Assembly: GCA_035222895.1 (NCBI GenBank)
Contig: JAVYIG010007516.1
Location: forward strand, 36,974-100,973
From: Strongylocentrotus droebachiensis
Lineage: Eukaryota; Echinodermata; Echinoidea; Camarodonta; Strongylocentrotidae
Reading direction: 5' to 3'
DNA: 64,000 nucleotides
A model generated the notes under the pieces. The model searched no databases. It was not told where the DNA came from and saw only the letters and a program-made list of their open reading frames with translations. This document shows, one piece after another, positions 44,815-56,915 of this stretch; positions within the stretch are counted from its first letter, which is position 1, and each line of letters begins with the position of its first letter. A program made the translations under genes and the position numbers.

Positions 44815-45136
44815 GATTGATCTGGAATCAGATGAAGTACTTGACACACTGTCGAAACGTGTGCCTCATAATACTTACACAACGTTATGCAGACATCTTG
44901 GCATTGGATACGACGAAGCTAACAGCATCCTAGTCAGGTTCAACACAGACTACCAGAGAGCTACGAGGCATTGCTTGGCACAGTGGAAGACAAGGACAGG
45001 TGGTAATATGGCCCAGCTTAAGACCGTTCTTGTGGCTGCAGATGTTGGAGAATTACTTGAAGTATATAGAGTAACCATGCAAATCTTCCAACAGGTGCAA
45101 TATGAACTCTTTGGCTCTTATTCTAGTCAATCCTAA
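44815..45136 (+). CDS. Death-domain exon 2, terminal exon of LRR-Death gene
   Basis: The acceptor 'ctttcatttctcag' opens a frame in phase 2. The frame encodes IDLESDEVLDTLSKRVP, then LCRHLGIGYDEANSILVRF, ATRHCLAQWKTRTGGNMAQL, AADVGELLEVY and a short tail to the stop TAA (45134-45136). The pattern (LCRHLGI...A..IL, the LAQW core, and a final L..VL...D.GELLEVY) is a Death domain, clearly diverged from the one at 29154. A cryptic donor (aacag|gtgcaa near 45094) could shorten it. With two Death domains at the C-terminus, the protein would be a signalling receptor or adaptor with an LRR sensor part. Confidence 0.8.
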
Positions 45137-45345
45137 ACGTGACATTTTGTTTAGGCTTTTGTTCAAAATTGTAGGTTTCACAAAAGAGCTGTGAAATAAC
45201 GCCTGGCTGAAATGCTCCCCAGGGAGTGGAAAATGTTTATCCATTGAAATTGATGACCAGAGTAATGACATTTCTGAAAAGCACTTAGAGACATTGTAGA
45301 TGTTTCAAGCGCTATATAATCCTAGAATATTAGTTTTATTAACGA
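45137..45345 (+). mobile_element. 3' UTR with SINE/LINE-type tail
   Basis: Ends 'tttcaagcgctatataatcc', the tail motif also found at the end of the LINE at 33460 and of the SINE at 17700. The 3' UTR therefore includes a retroposon 3' end. Confidence 0.45.
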
Positions 45346-45583
45346 GGTCTAAATTTTAATTTTTCTTTTTTTAAAGGCCCAGGGTCAGGTTTAACTGTAT
45401 TAGTGGAATACAGAAGTTTGGTATTAGAAAAATGTTGTGTTCTTTACAAGAAGCCTGAAACATGTAACATTTTAAATAGTTGACATTAAGTCAAGGATAT
45501 TTTCTTTTGAGGCTGACGGACAGATGTATTTGATTATCCTATTTTGCTAAATTTGGACGTGCCTTAAGCATATTGTTGTTAGC

Positions 45584-45589
45584 AATAAA
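45584..45589 (+). promoter_or_regulatory. possible polyadenylation signal
   Basis: AATAAA about 450 bp after the stop codon, the first good match downstream of the Death exon. No transcript evidence. Confidence 0.3.
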
Positions 45590-47389
45590 ATACCATAACT
45601 TCAAACATACATGTATTTATTTGATACGAAACTGCTTGTACTTACCATCCATTTTCACTTAAATATTTGATCACCTTGTTTTATTAGTCAATATGAAGAG
45701 AAATCTCTGTGATGTTTTAACAGAAGGTATAACTTACATATAGAGCAATTAAACCCTTAGAAGTGAGTTACAAGAAGTTTTGTGGATCTACCTGTACTTA
45801 TTTTATCACCTTGTTTTTTTTAGTAAATATGAAGAAAAAAATCTCTGTCATGTTTATGTTTGTGTTATATATGTCTTCAATTTAAATATATTGTGCAGGG
45901 CCCTCAGGGATAGCAATTTGTTAAACTGAAGAAGCAATTAACCCTGCTTAAATATAACTGTAAATAATAATATATAATTATACAACACCTAAGAAGATCC
46001 TTGTCATTTGATTGGAGGATTGTTGGTCACTGACATGATATTCAATAGATATACTGTACTCTTGCACAGGCGTGCATTTTTGGTACTATTTGCCGTAGTA
46101 CTATTCCACAAGCATGCATTTTGGGTTATATGCAGACTGCATAACTCTCTGCCCTGCGCATATCCCATTGTTATATTAGCTGCGCACATCTGGCGCAAAG
46201 GCAATCTGAATGTAATCGAGAAGGCCTGACTCCAACTTTAATTTATCTTTAATATAAGGAGCAAAGCATAATTTGTTGAAAGGTTAACTTTCTATTAGAT
46301 CTACTTCGATGTTGTTGAAAACATATAATGAATGTTTTTCATTCGTTCAATAGTGCGAATATTATCTTTCAACTCATGAAAATATTAGTGTAGCATGATT
46401 GTATGCCATGGGGCGAGACAGAATAAAGGTTCTATTGACGGCAAAAGAAACAATAGCTTTTTTTTTCTTATTGGGACTTTAGTATAATTAATGTTGGCGG
46501 TCCTGCAGAATTTTCAAACATGGATGATTTGACGATGTAAGCCATGCCAAAGGGAAAAAATAGGTTTTAGAAAACATTAAATGCCAAGTAGTAAATGCTG
46601 CCAACCGATTACTATTGATCAACATGTTAACCTTCAAATTAAATTTCTCAAGCAAAGTTCTATTAAATGTACTTATGTTTTTCCATTTTCATATTGGAAT
46701 TACAGGGTTATATTTATCTTGAGGCTCACTCATATATGACGCGGCTAAACTGCCTTTTTAAGACTTGAAGTGTGATATGCTTCACATTTCTCAATCTGTA
46801 CAGAACTCAGTGAATGTGTGCAAATGCTCTGTTGCACGTAGTTTCCATTCATTTTCACATAGTGTTTTTTTTGGTGACGTTTACCATGTTGTATCTGAGC
46901 AAGCCTACACACTACTTGTACAGAATATACTATATATATATATGTATATAATTATGATATAAGTACAGTGTGTATATGAAAGATCATTCGGTAAGGACAT
47001 ATGTTGATGTTGTACTAATATGATTCTTCTATTTTTTATATTTTTATATTGATGCTGCATGTACAAACAGGCTATTAAAGGGATAGTGCAATTCCATATT
47101 TCATCACAGTACTAAATGAAAATTCATGAAAAGAAAGAAAGCATAAACCTTCTGTTTACCAGTATTTATGCAATGGCTGCCTGATATTATTCAACTTTTT
47201 CTAGTTAATTGTATTGTATTATTATATTATAACAACAATCTTTCAACAAATATGATTGCTTGGAATGTTCAATCAGAAATCAATGTTTAAAATTATGTGC
47301 CTTTTATATTTTACGATTACACTTTTATCTTGATATTGAGGATTATGTTATTTCTTGCATCTTTTTCAAGTTACCATCTCTTGTATATA
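45590..47389. other. non-coding stretch, nothing recognised
   Basis: AT-rich, with (TA)n near 46930. Short ORFs show no family signature. Confidence 0.4.
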
Positions 47390-48030
47390 CAGTGCGTTCC
47401 AGAAAAAACGAAACCGAGAAGTATCGATGTTTTATCATAACTTAATCACAACCATAATTAATGAATGATACATATTTGGAAAGCTTAGAGTCTCCTCTTT
47501 CAGTTGATGCTACTCAGATGATGCATATTTCACGCATGAGTGATTAAAAGCAATTTGAAGGAAGGAAACCAAAAAGACATTTGGCGGGCGGTATCTGAAT
47601 TTCGAAGAAAAATTCACATTTCTAGAAAGTTGAGTTTCTGCCCTTTCATATGACACCTCAATCAGGAAAAATGAGCGAGGAATAACAAAGTTCTGTTTGT
47701 TTAAAGTAGCCCTTACATTTTCATAATTTTAACAAACGAATTCGTTTTCACTGGGTGCCTCCGTAGCAAAAAGCAGATTTGACAAAAGACTTAACTCCGT
47801 TTCGTTGACAATCAGCCAAATTCAGATACCGCCCGCCAAATGTCTTTTTGGTTTCCTTCCTTCAAATTGCTTTTAATCACTTATGCGTGAAATATGCATC
47901 ATCTGAGTAGCATCACATGAAAGAGGAGACTCTAAGCTTTCCAAATATGTATCATTCATTAATTATAGTTGTGATTAAGTTATGATAGAACATCGATACT
48001 TCTCGGTTTCGTTTTTTCTGGGACGCACTG
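47390..48030. mobile_element. Tc1/mariner-like MITE with about 210-bp terminal inverted repeats
   Basis: It begins CAGTGCGTTCCAGAAAA after TA and ends TTTTCTGGGACGCACTG before TA. The inverted repeats continue inward with few mismatches as far as 'tggcgggcggtatctgaatt' at about 47600 and its complement from about 47815. CAGTG ends with a TA duplication are typical of Tc1/mariner. The unique centre of about 210 bp has no transposase. Confidence 0.75.
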
Positions 48031-48480
48031 TATATTTGTGTCACTCCTTTAACTCTTCCCTTTTCCTTCCCTTTTCTCTGTTTCTATCCTCTTTCTCTTT
48101 CACTCTCTCCCTGTCTCTTTATGTCTGTCTCTTATCTATCTCCATCTCTCTCCTCACACACACACACACGTCTTTTCTTCTCTCTTCATGTCTCCTTTAA
48201 AAAAAAAAATCTCTTTTCTACCCCTTTTGTTCCTCCTCGCTCTCCCTCCTTCATCATTGTTGGATGTTTCCTTTTCCCTCTATCGTCATATTTTATCTTT
48301 AATTTAATTCAACATGTCTAATTGATTTTAATGCCTATTTCTTGATCATTCTATGCAGTTGCTTTTATTCTATTCATGATACTCTAATAATGTCTTTTTA
48401 TTGTCAATGTGTTCATGTACATTTTGATATAACATTGTACAAGGAAAGTATTTGAATAAACCATTTTGAATGAAAGAATG
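48031..48480 (+). mobile_element. LINE-like 3' tail
   Basis: Pyrimidine-rich with a (CA)n run at 48155-48168. It ends 'tttgaataaaccattttgaa', the same architecture as 1-420. No coding remnant. Confidence 0.35.
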
Positions 48481-50089
48481 TACTACATTAAAAATCGACT
48501 CTATAATTGGTCTTCAATTTTTGCTCTTTCTGTTCATATTCCAATTCCTAACATTTTGAATCAAAGGATACCGATAATCAAAAAATACTAATGCGACTGC
48601 GTCTCCTATAAGCCTCCACCCTAAATTCAGTATAGGAAATGGATGTAATTATTTGTGACATCACAATGAAAACAAACAGCCTATAATCAAATGTAAACTG
48701 ATGACTATGATCTTGACCTTCTAGCACCAAAATGTATTTTGTTTAATAATAATACTGTCTCCAAGTTAAGATATTGCGATAGCGAGGCTAAAAACCTTTA
48801 ATTTCAGAAATTGACCTCTGTGACCTTCAACCTACTTAGACTGTCTTCCTACGGTGAAACATACTATCACCAAGTGTGAGCGTAATGGTTCTTAAAATAT
48901 TGCTATAACAAGGATAAAACCTGTAATTTCAGAAATGGGCCTCTATGATCCAATTCAATTATTTCAATTCAAATTTATTTCTATTTCCAACAGAAAGATA
49001 TACATTTTTTTCATACATAATTCTTTTTTTTCTGGTAACTATACAAATACACTTTGCACATAATAGAATTATTCCAAGAAATTCTTAATTTCTGAGGAAA
49101 TGGGGGAATCCACTAAAAAGCAGTGCTTGTAGTTTGTGGATCCCCCAGAAAAATAGATCTTTGACCATTGACCTTCTCGAATATTCCAATGATGATACAT
49201 ACTATCACATAGGTTGTACCCCATATCTTTAGTGGTTCTTGAGATATCGCAATAGCAAGGCTAAAACGTGTTTTTTCAGAAAATGACATCCGTGACCTTT
49301 GACCTGTTCACCCAAAATCTAATCAGATCATCTATCGTCACGTCTGAAGTTCATACCTTGAATGGTTCTTTAAAAGGAGACACTGAAATGTTATAATACG
49401 AGATGAGCTACCGGTAATACATAATAACAATCATCATAATAATAAGATTAAGAATAATAAATAATAATAATAATAATAATAGTAGGCCTAATTACTGGAC
49501 CTCAAAAGCGCATCGAAAGTGGATACAAGGTGCTGTTCTTTAATAGTCTAAGTAAACATTAAGAATTGCAGAGATTTCAGATGTGTTTTGAAGAGGTCAA
49601 GTGAAGGGCCTTTTCCAGAAATGCAGGGAATTTGTTCCTTCGGCACGGGGCAATAGATTGGAAGGGTTTGAGCCAGCCTGTTTTGGGGATTTGAACATGT
49701 ACAGTATCTGGACATCACTACGATCAGGCACAAATTAGTCTATACAAAAAATCATTATTTTCCTCTTTCAAATCTTACATTTCCTCTGCCAATTTTATTG
49801 TCTATTATTTTGATATGTCTTCTTCTTCTTCATCTCTTATGTCAGATGGGGAAAAATTAAGATAATGTTGGAAGTTCATACAGTTGATACACACATAGAT
49901 CATGAATTACAATAAGTATTACTCTTAATCCCCGACAATAGGTCAAGACTAATTCTATACCTATGCTGTCTTTAATTTAAAAGAAGGAAAACAAACCCAA
50001 GTAATAACCGATACTTATAAGCAGCATCAAACCCAAGTAATCTTATCAGTTTGTAATATACTTACCTCTACTTTTTTTAAATCTCAACG
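48481..50089. other. non-coding, includes degenerate repeats and a microsatellite
   Basis: A motif 'tgacctttgacct...agatatcgcaatagcaaggc' recurs at about 48765, 48890 and 49240, suggesting a degenerate tandem repeat. 48950-49160 reads as a minus-strand retroposon tail. (AAT)n lies at 49430-49485. Confidence 0.4.
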
Positions 50090-50712
50090 GAGATGAAAAA
50101 GGGCACTTCTGAGAATTGAAATGGGGGCATGGGGCACTTATCCGAAGGAAATATGAACATTGTTAGAAGGGAAAAGTGGCACTTAATTATCACAGGTAAA
50201 CAAAAAGTGGTATTTAAGAGAAAGGTAAGGGGTTCTTATTACAAAGGGAAGGGGCACTTATCAGAAAGAGAAGGTTCATTTTTTTTTAAAGATAAAGGGG
50301 CACGAGTCCAAGTAAAAGAGGGGGAAAATGTCAGAGGTGACAAGGAGAATTTCTCGCTGAATAGAGGCACTCACCAGAAATGAAAAGGGGCACTTATGAG
50401 AATGGGAAAGGGACGCTCATTGTAAAGGAAAAGGGGCACCTGTAAGATTTTCATAGTTGCAATTATTTGGGGTGAAAAAAGGGGCATTTATGACAAGGAA
50501 ATGAGGCACTTATTAGAGGGAAAAGGGCCACTTTTTAGTAAGTAAAAGGGCACGTATCAAAATACAAAGGAAACTTATCACGGGTGAACAGCTAGGGGCA
50601 CTCATCACAGAAGAAAAGGAGCACTTATCACAAGGGGAAGGGAGGGCAATTATTACACAGAAAAAGGGGCACTTATGTGTAACTGTCAGATGTGAAAAGG
50701 GCACCCCCCCCC
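50090..50712 (+). repeat. degenerate tandem array, consensus aaaaggggcacttatcacaa
   Basis: About 20 units of roughly 22-35 bp carry GGGGCACTTATCA or close variants separated by purine-rich spacers. One strand is strongly purine-biased. There is no coding sense in any frame beyond repeat-driven ORFs. Confidence 0.7.
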
Positions 50713-50859
50713 CCATTCCTAAACATATCTTGAAGATATTTTGGGAAGTTCCTATAATAAGCCTATATGACAGCTATCGACGTTATTAATGTGAGAACAT
50801 CTAATCAACCCTCATTTCCAATAATCTCCGCGAGCGAGTGAGTGCTGAGAACAAGCCCC

Positions 50860-51030
50860 AGCTCGATCCGGGGGGGGGGGGGGGGGTACTCACATATCAA
50901 GACATACGGGGATGTAGGCCCTACCTCTTTAATTTTTCACAAAAAATCCCTAAGCATTTCTCATAAAAGTGCTGATGTTGTTGATAACAATATTAATTTC
51001 GATTTACGTAAAATACATAGCTGGCTTCAG
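50860..51030 (+). mobile_element. small LINE RT remnant
   Basis: The frame SADVVDNNINFDLRKIHSWL (about 50967-51028) resembles the segment after the RT catalytic motif in Jockey/CR1 LINEs (an N...DL..I..WL pattern). It is cut at 51033 by the GGCGGATCC repeat. Confidence 0.4.
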
Positions 51031-51032
51031 TG

Positions 51033-51480
51033 GCGGATCCAGGGGGGCCCGCCCCCCCCCCCCCCGGCAAGGGGGGAAAGAAGGGAAAAAAAGGAAATAA
51101 AAGGGGAAAGATATCAAAGGTATCAAAAAATGCTCATCTGATCGACCGCAATTAAATGCCTCAAACCCCTTGACTTCCGGTGGCTCTGCCCCCTGAACCC
51201 CACCTAGGGCCCTAAGGCGGGCCCCTGGATGCTCTTCTGACCGTTATTTATTGCCCAAAACCCCTGAGCTTCCAGGGGATCCGCCCCCTGGACCCTACGC
51301 CAATTCGTGACCTGCCAGTGTCACAAATAACGTATAAAATATGCTCATCTGACGATAATTTGATGTATAAAACCCCTAAGCTTCTGAGGGCTCCGCCCTG
51401 GGAAAAAACGTTAATTTTACCTTTTTTTTTGGAGACGCTCAAGGGGGGGGGGGGGGTTGCGATTTTTTAAATTTTCGAGT
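51033..51480. mobile_element. repeat with gtggcggatccaggggg end
   Basis: The left end is 'gtggcggatccagggggg', matched by the element at 52315. 'ggctctgccccctgaacccc' and 'ggatccgccccctggaccct' recur inside as internal repeats. The right end is unclear, near the G run at 51441. Confidence 0.45.
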
Positions 51481-51680
51481 GCTCACTACCCCCTTTTAAC
51501 CATGTTTCAAATAACGATATTCATGTTAAATTAGGGTGGAAATTTTCCATTCAAGACGTAAATTTCATTTAAATATAATGGTCTATAAATCGCTGAACAA
51601 TTTGGCTCCTGCTTATTTAGAGGAGTCCTTTAAATACTGTGACTATCCATATTCTCTACAATCACAAGGAAATATTTGAT
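51481..51680 (+). mobile_element. LINE RT C-terminal remnant
   Basis: The frame MVYKSLNNLAPAYLEESFKY (about 51571-51630) is the typical YKSLN..AP.YL motif of CR1/Jockey RT C-termini. It is probably the continuation of the remnant at 50860, split by the GGCGGATCC repeat. Confidence 0.5.
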
Positions 51681-52300
51681 TGATTGATTGATTGATTTTT
51701 ATTCGACAAGCTTCCAACATACAACAATATACAATAATAACAGATCAAAAATAAGTCAGCTTGAACAGGATACCCCACGAAAGCTCGAGAGCTTATTTCC
51801 AGTGGGGTCCCTTACAGACATGTATAAAATTAATAAGTTAAAATAGTAATATTTACAGACAGATAAGAAAATTAAAAGAACTACTTATTAAAGATAATAA
51901 TAATAATAACAACATTAAACTGATGATAGAAATGATATTAGTACAAGAAGAAAAGAAGAAGGAGCTAGAAGAAGAAAAAGAGGAGAAGGAAGAAGAGGAA
52001 AATAATGATGAATTTGTAGAATTTCTATAACGTACGAAAACATAAGTATATACAACATGAAAAAGTATGAACCGACAGAAGAATAAAAAATTTATAACAT
52101 GTCATTCACTTCTCATCTCTGACTGTTAAGTATTAGGTATTCCTTTAATTTCCTCTTAAAATGATCATACTTCCCATTTCCTTTACACCATTGGGAAGGG
52201 AATTCCAATGTTCTATGGCATTGTAATAAAACGAATTTCCAATACTACCTACTCTTTCTGGTAAGTTGAAGTTGAATTGGCTATTTCTTGTATTATCATC
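51681..52300 (-). mobile_element. LINE 3' end
   Basis: Read on the minus strand, WNSLPNGVKEMGSM lies near 52205 and FKRKLKEYLILNSQR near 52150, in another frame. A 3' UTR follows with a (TCAA)n tail at 51680. This is a frameshifted LINE C-terminus with an intact 3' end, opposite in orientation to the adjacent remnant. Confidence 0.6.
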
Positions 52301-52311
52301 ATATACGTCAA

Positions 52312-52575
52312 AGTGGCGGATCTAGGGGGGGGGGGTTGGGGGGTTGCAACCCCCCCCCAAAAAAAAAATCCGGGGACCATTTTTTTAAATCTTATCGCAA
52401 GAAAACGCCATTTTCACACACAGATTTTCAAAAATTTTCCCTACTGTGGGAGGGGGGACACCCCCCTCCCACACCCTCCCCCCTCGCTCGCTCCGCTCGC
52501 TTGGACTCGGTCGCTACGCTCCCTCGCATACCACTCCAACCCCCCCCTTTATAAAAAGCTGGATCCGCCCCTGGT
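52312..52575. mobile_element. short MITE with GGCGGATC inverted ends
   Basis: The left end 'gtggcggatctagggggg' is inverted at the right as 'gctggatccgcccctg'. The interior has C and G runs and a CG-rich 'cgctcgctccgctcgcttgg'. No ORF. Confidence 0.55.
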
Positions 52576-55500
52576 CAGTAACAAGATCGAAGTTGGATCG
52601 AATATAATGATTCGACCCAGTATGATATATTTTATGCACGTGATGCAATACGAGTTGTTTTAACTACCCAAACCAAAGAGTGAATGCCATGCAAACACCT
52701 GAAAAACACCAGAACATTTTGAAAATGTTGTCTTTTATTCGAGAAAAATGCCCCAAAATGACCCCTAATAATGGGTAGGTTTCGAGGCTTGAGCGGCACA
52801 CCCCGTCCAAACCAAATCTGGCTATCCCCCACATCCCCCCGGGGATCGGGGCCCCAGCATGTAAAACTGAAAGTCAACCTTTTTTTTCGTCAATAATTAG
52901 GCATACTATAATTCTATATAAATGAAGAATATACTATATACTAGGAAAAAAAGATCACATCAAAACTGGCAGAAAATAAGTAAGATTGTGATCAATTAAT
53001 GACCACAACACGCCGGTACTGGATTAAAACAAATGTTAATTATATGTACTCATTCAGCTGTTCAACTCATTTCTGTGCAGCAACCGCATATTGGCAACAT
53101 GTCAAAACATTGTAGGGGGATTCCCCATGAGGTCATCATAATTATAAGCGCGCGCCCTAGTACAGCGCAGCACGAGCGATATTAGGGTGTGGCATTACAT
53201 GCCCATGGGATGTCAATCCGAGTTTCGCAGTCCGAGTCATTGCGTCGTAATTTCATCTAATTTCTCACTAATGACGAGGAATCTTGATTTCCATCATCCA
53301 AGCAGCCGAAGCTGTAGACAGAAATGACACTTTCGTGAATATAGGTGAATACCAAGTACCACGTCGTACCACTCTAGCAATCTACAGTCCAGACTACACA
53401 CAAGCCCGTGTAGGCCTACATGTATGTGCATGCATGTGCATGCATGCGGACGAACAAGTGGTTTCCCATACCACAGAAAATTATAATCTGGTAAGTATGG
53501 GGATATCTTTCTTATAACTAACATTTGTCTAACTTCTATGAGGCTATTTCCTATTTTTCGTTGACCCATCTGGCCATCATTCTCGAAAATCGTTATTTGT
53601 TGTGCTATTTATATTTTTATTTTAAGTTTTGTAACTTTACCCGAGAGCACGCACACATAAAATTATAGACCTCTCTAGGGCCTAGATTAGGGAGTCCAAT
53701 GCCCGGGCGTAAGGCTTCTACACCTACGATTTGTGCGCTCGTCGTCCACTTCAAAAAATTAGCAGAGCGAAAAAAATGATGTAAAAATAAAAATTGATGA
53801 AAATAAGAAAAGAAAATACAATGATACATTTCACAACATACCTATAATCACGGATCTGTATCGGTCTTTCACCTTTTGTTGACGATCTTGCAGATTTTGA
53901 TGTATTTTAATCCAATAATTGTCGTAGCAGAAGCTACTTGGCGCGCACGCCCACCGACTAAGAAAATCCTAGAGGGCGTACAGGTTTGCTCACTAAAAAC
54001 CTTCTCATTGGCAGAAGGTAGACCCTAAAAATATGGGATCCGTTTTGAGTAAAGAACTTTTGATAGAGATCAACATTTCAGATGTTCACAATTGTCACTT
54101 CTAACCACTAGAAAATATAAAGAAAAAAGATTATATCTTTTTAAATACAGATTTTTACAAACTGAACATTCAAAGGTAGATAGAGTACGATGTTTATGTC
54201 AATCTTGCGTTGGTTTGAGCCCTATAGCTACAGCCATCTCAAAATGAGAAGAAAAACTGTGAACAGTGGTCTCATTGTTCTAGCCAAATATGTAGGTCTT
54301 GCGACATCATCATATGAATATGTATGAGCTCCGGTCATATCGCGCGCCAGACAAATCTCTCGTAGTCTCACACACAGTACCTTATTCTCACAGCACTATA
54401 GACTCGAGTGTCGAGCTCGTGCAGTATATCATGCATAAGAAATGTTTAAAAAAAATATTTCAGTAAAAAATGTCTACGTGAGCAGTCTATACTTCAATTG
54501 AGAAGTTCGGTTGAAAAGACATGATTGGATGATGTGTTGTCACGTATAGCCGGTCGAAGAAGAAGAAGGAGAGAGAGAGAGAGAGGGATATCCAGGTAGC
54601 TAGGGTACGGTACGGTGCATGCATCATTACGCGTATTAAATAATGTGTTGTGCATTGTGCTGATTTTGGAGGTCGTTCTTGTTGATTGTACAGTAGATCT
54701 CTGACTGAAATCATAAGGAATACTCATGAGGAAATCAAATTATTGGAATACACATCTAAGGTAATTATCAATGAATTAGATCTATTTCTTTCCTGCCAAT
54801 TTTGATATCTCTTCTTCATTTTTGAACCATCGCCTTCGGCTTGTAGTAGTAGAAGATGTAATCGTTCGCACATTGATGGCTGGATTTCAGCCTGCATCGG
54901 GGCTTGCCTGTGTCGGTGTGTACGTACGTGTGCGACCGATTCAAGGCTAGCCGCTGTTGAGTGATTGCACTTTCGCGCAAAGTTTTAAACTTCATCATGA
55001 ACTTTGTCCGGACAATGACACGCCCATTCCCTCGGGCCTGTCTAATTTTGAACGTAATTTTGCGACATGAAATATAATTGTTTCAAGGCTCTTACGTACG
55101 GATAGGCGTAGAAGGAAGCTGGATAAAAAGAGCTGGATATCTCCTATTTTATGGAACTTATTAAGTCGGCAGATGGGTGAGTTGTCTTAGTGAAATAAAA
55201 TGCTTTCTTTTAATCTTTGTTTTGTTATAAACAAATTAGTAATTAAAAAGTTAGATTTGGGCATTGGCCTCCCTACCTAGATCTAGACTCTAGGTGCATT
55301 TCTATCCTGGCCGTGTATTAAAAGCTGTGCTTTTGATTCTCAACATTTCAAACACCACTGTACAAAACCCAACTAATTTCACTCAAAATCAGTACTTTAA
55401 TGACAATTGATGACACCTAACTAGCAGTAAAATACAATTTTTCAACTTTTCGATGTTAGAAAGAATAATTTAAATATTCAAATTGTGAGTCTACTGTCAA

Positions 55501-56237
55501 CTTTGCAGATCAGCCACGTCGGCATGATTGTGTTTATTTGCGTGTTGTGAGTGTATTGACTATTCATGTATTCAAATGCTGCCTATTAACATGTAGTGCA
55601 GTGCTAGAGGTCAATACACATTAGCATTGACTCTCTTAGACAGAAATAACCATCTGATTTGGGTCATTTCTTTAATAAAACTGACATTTGTTGTCATTCC
55701 CCAATACAGATGGTACACCAGAGATCTCGTACCGTGGGGGTAGCTATAGCCAACAATGTACAACTTTTCGTACATGACATTTTCTCCCCGATTTTCTTTA
55801 TTTAGATCTAATTTTCTGATTTCTAAATCAGATGTAAATTAGGTCGGTATGTCATTTGTCCTAATTACAGTTATCACAATTTGATAACTTAATATTAAAT
55901 GTATAATTTACAGACTTATTTATATGAATTATCCAATTTGTATCTCTGAACTGTGAAACAGTACGTTCATGCACTCGAACATAGGGCTATATGACCCGGC
56001 GGCCAAAATATTTCCGGGTCAACCTACCAAAACATAGCCAAATGGCCAATCAGAGCACTCGTTTCGTGGGAGTTCGTTGATCAAGCTGGGCTGACTCGTA
56101 CGTAGCTACGGTAGCTATTGGACGTTCGAAAAGAAAAAATGAATATTCATCAACTAAAACCAAGACGGATAATGTTGACGACGAGACTTTCTCGGATTAA
56201 TCATTAATTTAGGATCTAAATGAGCAAGCTATCGTAA
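52576..56237. other. unassigned region, no gene called
   Basis: About 3.6 kb with no recognised coding exon. Some parts have more CpG and GC than average (53140-53240, 53930-54010, 54860-55050), which could mark a promoter of an off-window gene. The ORF at 53284-53517 rests partly on a tgcatgtgcatgcatg repeat. Confidence 0.4.
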
Positions 56238-56337
56238 GTAGTGCTGTAACATCACGGATATCTCCAATTCCGTTTAACCGCCAGTCAAAACCGGACGGTT
56301 TTCGGTTAAACGATTTTTAAAAAATATATTTTAAAAA

Positions 56338-56387
<50 letters not shown>

Positions 56388-56915
56388 GTTTTTTTTTTTT
56401 TTTTTTTTTGACCGACTCTGTCGGCAGCAAGCCAGGTCCGTGTGAAAAAGCGGGAAGGACTTTCATTTAACTGCGAGGTGCCTTTGAAGGCGCCGATTTG
56501 TGCTTGTGAACTTGTCACAAATAATAGTAACAATGTCGTTTTGAGAAGAATGTGTAAGATCATTAATGTAAATTAAAAACAGTAGAGGACCTAGGATAGA
56601 ACCTTGTGGTACGCCGTGTGTAAAAGTTGATGAATTATTATTATAAACTACATATTGAGATCTATTACAAAGATTACTTTCAAACCAAGATGACAGACAA
56701 ATTGGAGTGTTGTTCTAGTTTCGGAGTGGTGAGTCAACACACCGATTACTGAGATGGGAGACATTGCCAGGCATAGTGCCAGGTGGAGGGGCATAAATCG
56801 AAACTTAAAAAAAAAAAAAAAAAAAAAAACGGGAAAACGAAACCGTCCAATTAAAAACGGAATCCGCCATGGGCGGTCGGATACCGGACGGTTAAACGTT
56901 TGACTACAGCACTAC
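56238..56915. mobile_element. MITE with GTAGTGCTGTA ends and nested LINE scrap
   Basis: The ends gtagtgctgtaac and tacagcactac are inverted. Subterminal 'ccggacggtttt' and 'accggacggttaaacg' pair as well. The centre holds A and T tracts around a foreign LINE piece (56480-56730), so the MITE was interrupted. Confidence 0.55.
56480..56730 (-). mobile_element. LINE RT scrap (GVPQGSILGP motif)
   Basis: On the minus strand the sequence near 56560-56625 encodes HGVPQGSILGP followed by LLFLI-type sequence, the hallmark of the RT fingers/palm in Jockey/CR1 LINEs. About 250 bp long and dead. Confidence 0.6.

Noticed and set aside
53284-53569. Overlapping plus and minus ORFs of 77 and 91 codons
   Set aside because: No family signature; partly a tgcatgtgcatgcatg repeat, open on both strands.
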